A DNA stretch of 12,851 bases from the NCBI GenBank assembly GCA_002296055.1, contig DBHE01000045.1:2295-15145 (forward strand), written 5' to 3'. The stretch is from Pseudomonadaceae bacterium UBA836. Lineage in GTDB: Bacteria; Pseudomonadota; Gammaproteobacteria; Pseudomonadales; Pseudomonadaceae. Numbering within the stretch: position 1 is the stretch's first letter; each line of letters begins with the position of its first letter. The position numbers were made by a program, and so were the translations under genes. Positions 7,171 through 12,851 of the stretch are shown here, piece after piece. The notes beneath the pieces were generated by a model, which worked only from the letters and a program-made list of their open reading frames with translations, ran no database searches and was not told the DNA's origin.

Positions 7171-9297
7171 ATGACTGAAAAAACCTTCGCTCGCAGTCCG
7201 CTGCAGCACGCCATTACTGCGGCGCTGTTCTGCGCTCCGCTGACCGCTTTCGCGCAACAGCCCGCGGAAACCCCTGAGTCGGAAGAAACGTTCCGACTGG
7301 CTCCTATTATCGTTAACGCTCAAGCGTCCTCTGACGACGACACCACGACTGTGGTAGCGCAGGAGTTGTGGGTCGGTGGCAAGGTGGCTACCAGTCTGCT
7401 GGACACGCCGGCATCGGTCTCGGTGATTACGCAAAAAGAACTGGAGCAGCGTAGCGTCAACACTACCGAAGAGGCGCTGCAGTACACGCCGGGCGTTATC
7501 ACCGATTACTACGGTACCGATGATCGTAACGACTACTTCAAGATCCGTGGTTTTCAGGCAACCACCTACCGCGACGGCCTGACCCTGGGCTCTATGCGCG
7601 GCGTACGCGAAGAGCCCTATGCCTATGAGCGCATCGAGGTGCTCCGCGGTGCCAACTCAACGCTGTTTGGGCCGGCTGACCCGGGTGGTTCGGTCAACTT
7701 CGTCAGCAAACAGCCGCGCTTCGAGCGCATTGGTCAGGGCTATGTCACTTACGGCTCCTTTGACCACAAGGAACTGGGCCTGGACGTGGGTGATGTGCTC
7801 AACGAGCAGGAGACGCTTGCCTATCGCCTGGTTGGTAAGGTGCAGGACAGCGAGCGCGAGTACGAACACTCGCGTGACGACAATGAGTTTGTGCTGGGTG
7901 GCCTGACCTGGCAGCCGACAGTCTTTACCTCCGCCACGCTGATGGTGGACTACCTGAATCAGGACAATACCCCGAACAGTGGTGGTTATCCGAAGGATCG
8001 CGAGTACGACCGCGATGAGTTTTACGGCGAGCCGAGCTATAACTTCCATGATGTTGAGCGCACCAATATCAGCGCTAACGTCACCCACGATTTTGATAAC
8101 GGGCTGACCTTGCGCAGCAACCTGCGCCACAGCGATCTGACCGACGACCTGGGCTACGTCTACATCAACGACTTCGCGGGCCGGGTAGGTACCACGGTCG
8201 GTCGTGGATACCTGGGCACCGACAGCGAAGCCGAGCAGCTCAACGGTAACGTGATGCTGCAGTACGATGCGCGCTTCGAGAATATCGACAGCAGTAGCAT
8301 TGTCGGCGTCGAGTATCTGGATGCTTCGTCTGAGAGCGTCTCGGTCTATGGGTCGGCGGCTGCGATCGATGTTGCCAACCCGGTCTACACCGGGGTATCG
8401 CCGGCCATTGTCTATCAGGATCGGGAGCTGGACAGCACCATCAAGTCGCTCTTCGTGCAGCAGAACCTGTCGTTCTACCAGCGTGTCATCCTGACGCTGG
8501 GGATGCGTCATGACTCGATGGACGTGTCCGAGACCAACCACCTGGCCGGTACCAAGACCTCCGATAGTTTCTCTGAGAACTCGCTGCGCGGCGCCTTGAC
8601 CTATATCGTCAACGACGAAGTGTCGACCTACGTCAGTGTGGTGGAGTCGGTGTCTCCGCCGCAGGTCGGTGTGACGCCAGAGCGTGGCAAGCAGTACGAG
8701 CTGGGTGTTAAATACTCGCCGGTAGCGATTAATGCGCTGTTCTCCGCCGCCATTTATGAGCTAACTCAGGAAGACATCACCATCGCCGTTGTGCAGCCTA
8801 ACGGCCTGATCGATCAGCAAACGGTGGGTGAGCAGCAAGTGCGTGGTCTGGATCTCGAAGCCCGAGCCGAGCTGACCGACAACCTCAGTGTGATCGGTGG
8901 CTATTCCTATATGGACAGTGAAGTGCTGCGGGGCGCTTTGCAGGTATGGAACGGCGCTGGCTATGACGTAGTGACGATCAAGGGCAATGAGCTGGAGTCC
9001 GCGCCCAAGCACTCGGCCTCGCTGTGGGGCTACTACGATGTACCCGGCACCGACGTTGGTCTGGGCCTGGGGGCTCGCTACGTTGGCTCTTACTACTATG
9101 GTGCACGTAACAACACTGGCAAGAGCGACTCGACCACGCTGTTTGATGCGGCCTTTAACTACCAGATCGCCCAAGGCACCGATCTGGCGTTGAACGTCAG
9201 CAACCTGCTGGATGAGCAGCATGTGGTTGGTTCCGGCACGGCGGATTACTACAATCCGGGCCGCGAAATTACCGCCAAGCTGAGCTATAGCTGGTAA
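7171..9297 (+). CDS. TonB-dependent siderophore receptor (outer membrane)
   Basis: Outer-membrane beta-barrel that imports a ferric siderophore using TonB energy; 708 residues before processing. The signal peptide is about 1-28 (cleavage after AFA, then QQPAE). A TonB-box-like segment FRLAPIIVNAQ lies at 41-51. The plug domain runs roughly 70-185 with the family motifs IRGF (125-128), ERIEVLRG (153-160) and PADPGGSVNFVSKQP (168-182). The rest is a barrel ending in the typical terminal aromatic (SYSW). The plug motifs match the FhuE/FpvA-type siderophore receptor family. There is no N-terminal signalling (STN) domain, so it is not a transducer that drives an ECF sigma factor. The ligand cannot be read from sequence. 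The ATG at 7171 is preferred over a GTG at 7132 because GAGG lies 8 nt upstream and the signal peptide starts there. Flanking terminators make it monocistronic, with no biosynthesis or periplasmic transport genes nearby. Confidence 0.93.
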   Translation: MTEKTFARSPLQHAITAALFCAPLTAFAQQPAETPESEETFRLAPIIVNAQASSDDDTTTVVAQELWVGGKVATSLLDTPASVSVITQKELEQRSVNTTEEALQYTPGVITDYYGTDDRNDYFKIRGFQATTYRDGLTLGSMRGVREEPYAYERIEVLRGANSTLFGPADPGGSVNFVSKQPRFERIGQGYVTYGSFDHKELGLDVGDVLNEQETLAYRLVGKVQDSEREYEHSRDDNEFVLGGLTWQPTVFTSATLMVDYLNQDNTPNSGGYPKDREYDRDEFYGEPSYNFHDVERTNISANVTHDFDNGLTLRSNLRHSDLTDDLGYVYINDFAGRVGTTVGRGYLGTDSEAEQLNGNVMLQYDARFENIDSSSIVGVEYLDASSESVSVYGSAAAIDVANPVYTGVSPAIVYQDRELDSTIKSLFVQQNLSFYQRVILTLGMRHDSMDVSETNHLAGTKTSDSFSENSLRGALTYIVNDEVSTYVSVVESVSPPQVGVTPERGKQYELGVKYSPVAINALFSAAIYELTQEDITIAVVQPNGLIDQQTVGEQQVRGLDLEARAELTDNLSVIGGYSYMDSEVLRGALQVWNGAGYDVVTIKGNELESAPKHSASLWGYYDVPGTDVGLGLGARYVGSYYYGARNNTGKSDSTTLFDAAFNYQIAQGTDLALNVSNLLDEQHVVGSGTADYYNPGREITAKLSYSW

Positions 9298-9320
9298 GTC
9301 AGCTCGTATCACCTAAAGCA

Positions 9321-9362
9321 ACGCAAAAGGCCGTCAAGGGATCCCTTGGCGGCCTTTTGCGT
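9321..9362. terminator. Strong intrinsic terminator after the siderophore receptor
   Basis: A nearly perfect 20-bp hairpin: ACGCAAAAGGCCGTCAAGGG (9321-9340) pairs with the arm at 9343-9362, with a single T-G wobble. The stem contains A4 on the left and T4 on the right, so it may work in both directions. It begins 23 bp after the receptor stop and isolates the ATPase-channel operon from it. Confidence 0.88.
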
Positions 9363-9611
9363 CTACCCAGCCCATGCATCAGGGTAGGTGTCCGTCTGAC
9401 GGTAATGGACAGCGGGTAGGCTGGTGAGTAGTTGGAAACGGCGCCAAGGGCGTTTAATAGAGCGCGGCAGTGCAAATACGCAAGATGCGCACCACGGCTG
9501 TGGCTATACTCTGCTGCGGAGTCGGGGAGGCGCTGCTGCGTTCTTGCCTGGCCGTTATTTCTGTCTCGCGGTAGCCCCGTTGGTGCCGCTGGATCATGGC
9601 TGCGGGGTGAC
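9363..9611. other. Noncoding stretch before the ATPase-channel operon, with a possible promoter
   Basis: Together with the terminator this makes a gap of 314 bp without a supported gene. A TATACT hexamer at 9505-9510 could be the -10 of the downstream operon, giving a leader of roughly 95 nt, but there is no clear -35. A short dyad CCGTC-T-GACGG occurs near 9391-9401. The plus frame of the next gene is open back to 9432, but that part is rich in Cys and Arg with no recognisable domain, and the signal peptide begins only at 9612. I regard it as noncoding. Confidence 0.45.
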
Positions 9612-12422
9612 ATGGGGTTGGCAAGGATAGTCTGGATTTTGCTGGTGTGCGGGCTGCTGTCGCTGCCGGCGCAAGCTCGGCCGTCGGGTGCGGCGCTGGC
9701 AGAGTGCCGCGATGAGTACGAGCTGCTGTCTGCGCTGGAGCACGGCATCGAGCAGCTTAATGCGCGGCGCGCGGTATTCGAGTCGATCTATAACGATGCC
9801 TTTCCTGCCAGCATGTCGCTGGACGAGGCCCTGCGCAGCGGCGAGAACGGTGGTCGTCAGACCTGGCCGGAGACCATCGACTGTCCGTCCCTGGCCGAGC
9901 AGTACCAGTCGGCACTGGCGGATTATCAGCGTGCGCAGTCCCGCCTGCAGCGGCAGCAGGCAAGCTGGACTGCGTTGCCAGAGAGCATGCGCGATACCTT
10001 GGTACTGGTGTGGCAGTCCCGTCAGCGCCTGCTGATCCATGCCCAGAGCCTGCAACAGCAGCTGTCGCCGGAGCAGCCCGCGCAGGATGCCGTTGCGGAA
10101 CGCGCCCTGCTACAGGCGGCGGTCAACCGCTCGCTTGGTCAATTGAGCGATCTGCGTCGGGAACTGTTCACCATTCTGCCTGCTCTGCAGCGCAGCGCCA
10201 CGCCAGCTCGGCTGGCGGAACTGCTGGCGCTGTGGCGCGGCTCCTATCAGCTTAAGCCGCTGGACGATGCGCCGCGTCAGCCGGTGCTGGACGCTTTGCC
10301 GCCTGAGCTGGCGGAGGCCGGGCAGGAGTATTTTCGCTTGGCGCGGCTGGATGTTCTGGTCCAGCGCAATGCGCTGAACGACGTACGGGCCTGGTTGTGG
10401 GCGGAGCAGCCGGAGCTGTTCGCGCGCCTGCCTGAGGCAAGCCGAGACGGCCTGTTGCTGGAGGAGATGCGCGCTTTCCATACCCGCCTTGATTGGCTGT
10501 TTGCTGACACGCGAGCCAGTTATCGGCAGGGGCAGGAGGGCGATCAAGGCACGCCGGGCTGGCTCAAGGTGCTGGAATATGTGTTTGGCCTGGCGCTGCT
10601 GTTTTTGCTGGTGATGCTCGCCCGTGGTGTACGAGCGCCGGCCGCCGGGCTGCAGGCACAGTTTGCGCGTTGGGCCCGCGGACGTAATTTGGCCGAGCCG
10701 CTGAGTCGCGTTACCGCAGCTTTGCCACGGCTGTTGCCCTGGCTGGTGGGGCTACTGGGTATCGGATTGCTGCACATGCTGTTCACCAGTTGGCGACTGC
10801 CGCTGTTGACCACCTTCTTGCCGTTGGCGCGCTTGTACATTCTGTACGGGCTGATATCCCTTGCCGGGGAGTGGTTGCTGCAACGCACTGCGCAGCAGGC
10901 CGGTAGTTTCCTTAATGAAGAGCAACTGGCGCAGGCTCAGCGGCAGGCGCGAATAGTGGCTGCGGTGGCAGTCGCCCCCCTCTTGCTCCAAGACTTTGTC
11001 GCGCTGGGAGTGGGGCCGTCCTTGCTGCTGGATATCTGTGGTTGGCTGACCGTGCTGGGTATCCTGCTGGCGCTCGGCTTGCTGTTGCGTAGCCGCCGCG
11101 AGGACTTCATTGAGGCGCTCAAGTCGTTCCTGCCAAGCCGTGGCGACCGCCTTATCGAGCGCCTGCTCGATAAGCGTCTGTTTCTGCTGATCGCGCCTAT
11201 TGCGGCGCCGCCGCTGCTGTTGGCCTTGCTGATCAACTTCATGCACAAGGCGCTGTTTGCCTATGACTGGTACCGCCGGCTGTTTGCCCGCAGCTTTCGT
11301 CTGCGCGTGGCTGCCGTTGAGGGAGAGCAGGAGGCACCTGTCACTGAACAGGATAGCGTCGGCATGGCGGCGTATCGCGCCTGGTTTCTTGAGAGCGACC
11401 CGGCCAAGGTACCCTTTATCGACTCCGGTCTTTACGCCCAGGTGCGCAAAAGTCTGGACCCCTGGCTGGGAGACCGCACCCAGGACAACGGTCTACTGCT
11501 GACCGGCGCCAATGGGGCTGGCAAAAGCACTATTGTGCCGCGTCTTGAAAAGGAGCTGGCCGAGCAGTATCCGGATGTTCAGGTGCGGCGTTTGCTGATC
11601 GAAGACAAGGTCACCAGTAGCGACGGCTTGCTGGGCCTGGTGAGTGCTGCGCTGGACTGCGACCTGAGTGCCGGGCCCTCGGCGTTGGTGCGCGAAGACG
11701 CTGGGCGGCAGCCAACGCTGGTGGTCATCGACGATGCGCAAAACCTGTTCCTGCGGCAGGTAGGCGGGCTTGCCGGCTGGGAGGCGTTGTTGGGGCTGGT
11801 CAATGCGCGGGTCGAGAACCTGTTCTGGCTGGTGCTGATCGACAACCACGCCTGGGCCTATCTGGGTAACGTGTACGGGCGCGACTACCAGTTTCGCAGC
11901 ATCAAGGTTGCTCGGCGCTGGTCACAGAACGACGTGCGCTCGCTGGTGCTATCGCGTAATCACCTCAGCGGTTGCCGCATTCGCTACGACAACATTCTGC
12001 TGGCCACGCGCGGGCCGGAGGCGGGCAGCATTCGCAATGCCGAGCAGCTGTACTTCAGCCTGCTGTGGGATGCCTGTCAGGGCAACCCACAACTGGCGCT
12101 GCGGCTGTGGCTGCGCTCGATTCGCCTGGAAGGCAATACCGTGGTGGTCGGCTTGCCGGAGGAGTTGGGCGGCGCAGCGCTGGATGCGCTCGACCGGGAC
12201 CTGCATTTCGTCTATGCCGCCATCAGCATTCACGAGAACATGAGCAGTGACGAGCTGGTATCCGCCACCGCGCTGCCCGAGAGGGTGGTGCGCCGGGCGC
12301 TGAAGACAGGACAGGACATGGGCTTTCTGGAGCGCGGCGGCAACCGCCGTTACCGCATCGTTGCGCTCTGGTATCCGATAGTGACGCGGCTGCTGGCACG
12401 GAAGAATCTGCTACATGAATAA
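9612..12422 (+). CDS. Exported-and-membrane protein with periplasmic helical domain and C-terminal AAA+/STAND-type ATPase
   Basis: A 936-residue protein I do not recognise as a named family. In order: signal peptide 1-22 (cleavage after AQA); a periplasmic, helix-rich, Gln/Leu-rich domain about 23-316 with only two cysteines (Cys32, Cys91); hydrophobic segments at about 321-338, 373-391, 399-419, 448-468, 471-492 and 523-543; and a cytoplasmic ATPase from about 585. The ATPase has Walker A GANGAGKST (632-640), Walker B TLVVIDDAQNLF (702-713, like ExeA's DEAQ but Asp-Asp), a GNPQLALRL lid motif (824-832) and a winged-helix-like end (about 877-916). The loops after segments 1, 3 and 5 are basic, supporting a cytoplasmic side there. 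The periplasmic-plus-membrane half recalls MscK/MscM channels without their pore. Start: ATG after GGGGTGAC, exactly at the signal peptide. Its end overlaps the MscS gene by 8 nt, so the two are translationally coupled and probably form one complex. Function is inferred only. Confidence 0.85.
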   Translation: MGLARIVWILLVCGLLSLPAQARPSGAALAECRDEYELLSALEHGIEQLNARRAVFESIYNDAFPASMSLDEALRSGENGGRQTWPETIDCPSLAEQYQSALADYQRAQSRLQRQQASWTALPESMRDTLVLVWQSRQRLLIHAQSLQQQLSPEQPAQDAVAERALLQAAVNRSLGQLSDLRRELFTILPALQRSATPARLAELLALWRGSYQLKPLDDAPRQPVLDALPPELAEAGQEYFRLARLDVLVQRNALNDVRAWLWAEQPELFARLPEASRDGLLLEEMRAFHTRLDWLFADTRASYRQGQEGDQGTPGWLKVLEYVFGLALLFLLVMLARGVRAPAAGLQAQFARWARGRNLAEPLSRVTAALPRLLPWLVGLLGIGLLHMLFTSWRLPLLTTFLPLARLYILYGLISLAGEWLLQRTAQQAGSFLNEEQLAQAQRQARIVAAVAVAPLLLQDFVALGVGPSLLLDICGWLTVLGILLALGLLLRSRREDFIEALKSFLPSRGDRLIERLLDKRLFLLIAPIAAPPLLLALLINFMHKALFAYDWYRRLFARSFRLRVAAVEGEQEAPVTEQDSVGMAAYRAWFLESDPAKVPFIDSGLYAQVRKSLDPWLGDRTQDNGLLLTGANGAGKSTIVPRLEKELAEQYPDVQVRRLLIEDKVTSSDGLLGLVSAALDCDLSAGPSALVREDAGRQPTLVVIDDAQNLFLRQVGGLAGWEALLGLVNARVENLFWLVLIDNHAWAYLGNVYGRDYQFRSIKVARRWSQNDVRSLVLSRNHLSGCRIRYDNILLATRGPEAGSIRNAEQLYFSLLWDACQGNPQLALRLWLRSIRLEGNTVVVGLPEELGGAALDALDRDLHFVYAAISIHENMSSDELVSATALPERVVRRALKTGQDMGFLERGGNRRYRIVALWYPIVTRLLARKNLLHE

Positions 12423-12851
12423 CGAACTCGCCTCCCAGTTGACGACCTTCGTCAACATGTTCGACACCGGCACCCTGGCGCTGCTGCTGGTCAGCCTGCT
12501 GGTACTCTGGCTGATCAACTGGTGTATCCGCTCGATGACCACGCGGCTGATGACGCGTTTCCCGGCGCGCCGCTTCACCATCATGCAGCTGGGTACGCTC
12601 CTCAGTTTTACCCTCTACATCGTCGGCGGCACCGCGCTGGTTGTAGGCGTGCTGCGGCCGCCGCAGGAGTTTCTGCTGGCTATTGGTGGCTCGGCGGCAG
12701 TGGCGATGGGCTTTGCCCTGAAGGATATTGCCGCCTCGCTGGTGTCCGGCCTGATCCTGCTGTTTGACCGCCCGTTTCACGTGGGCGACCGGGTCAGCTT
12801 TGATGGCGTCTACGGCGAGATTATCGCCATCACGCTGCGCACCGTGCGGCT
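12415..12851 (+). CDS. MscS-family mechanosensitive ion channel, 3' end outside window
   Basis: Inner-membrane channel subunit; 145 residues visible and the frame is open to the window edge. Hydrophobic segments lie at about 20-38 and 58-80. A pore-lining TM3 follows at about 86-117, containing GGSAAVAMGFALKDIAASLV with the small-residue packing of MscS, and then the signature FDRPFHVGDRVSFDGVYGEI (117-136) of the MscS beta domain. The membrane part is short, like minimal MscS, with no large periplasmic domain of its own. The ATG at 12415 lies inside the end of the ATPase gene (overlap ATGAATAA, different frame) and only a weak GGAAG about 11 nt upstream is seen, so translation probably depends on ribosomes finishing the upstream gene. 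Normally such channels open under membrane tension to release solutes on osmotic downshock. The coupling here suggests that the ATPase partner modulates gating. The C-terminal vestibule is not visible. Confidence 0.92.
   Translation, partial: MNNELASQLTTFVNMFDTGTLALLLVSLLVLWLINWCIRSMTTRLMTRFPARRFTIMQLGTLLSFTLYIVGGTALVVGVLRPPQEFLLAIGGSAAVAMGFALKDIAASLVSGLILLFDRPFHVGDRVSFDGVYGEIIAITLRTVR

Noticed and set aside
7657..8541. A 294-codon minus-strand frame inside the receptor gene
   Set aside because: It is the shadow of the TonB-dependent receptor, Val/Ile/Arg-rich without any domain pattern or plausible ribosome site.
9432..9611. N-terminal extension of the ATPase gene by 60 codons
   Set aside because: The extension is rich in Cys and Arg with no domain, whereas a clean signal peptide starts at the ATG at 9612 just behind GGGGTGA.

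Overview
The window looks like chromosomal DNA of a Pseudomonas-like gammaproteobacterium. It is GC-rich, with strong GC bias at third codon positions. Supporting signs are a sodA preceded by the small TPR-like gene seen in Pseudomonas sodA operons, a Pseudomonas-type class C beta-lactamase, an OpgD-type glucan protein, and Fur-box-like sites. A marine Pseudomonas or Halopseudomonas relative is possible, but that is inference from gene content and not a database result. I see no tRNA, rRNA, CRISPR array, insertion sequence or phage gene.

Layout. The window opens inside guaA (GMP synthase, 3' part, +). A bidirectional terminator separates it from a convergent minus-strand group. Reading on the minus strand, that group is an AraC-family regulator (4210-5070), then opgD (Tat-exported glucan protein, 2381-3976), then ampC (1187-2338), which lies 42 bp after opgD with no visible terminator between them. 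Divergent from the regulator is a small antibiotic-biosynthesis-monooxygenase (ABM) domain protein (5201-5635) with a near-perfect Shine-Dalgarno sequence. Next come two blocks whose upstream regions look iron-responsive. One is a TPR-like 'orfX' gene plus sodA (MnSOD), with a Fur-like box at 5681-5699. The other is a TonB-dependent siderophore receptor, with a Fur-like box at 7043-7061. Each block ends in a good intrinsic terminator. Together they fit an iron-starvation response in which MnSOD replaces FeSOD and siderophore uptake rises.

The most unusual part is the right end. A 936-residue protein (9612-12422) has a signal peptide, a roughly 290-residue helical periplasmic domain, five to six membrane segments, and a C-terminal AAA+/STAND-type ATPase with a winged-helix-like tail. 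Its last 8 nt overlap the start of an MscS-family mechanosensitive channel gene (12415 to beyond the window end). The first protein resembles an MscK-type channel subunit in layout, with an ATPase where the pore would be, and the pore is encoded by the next gene. I do not recognise this as a described system. It may be an ATP-dependent, signal-gated or energy-sensing MscS channel, and it is the main candidate for a new system here.

Limits: all family calls are by eye from motifs, promoters and Fur boxes are by consensus matching, and both edge genes are truncated by the window.
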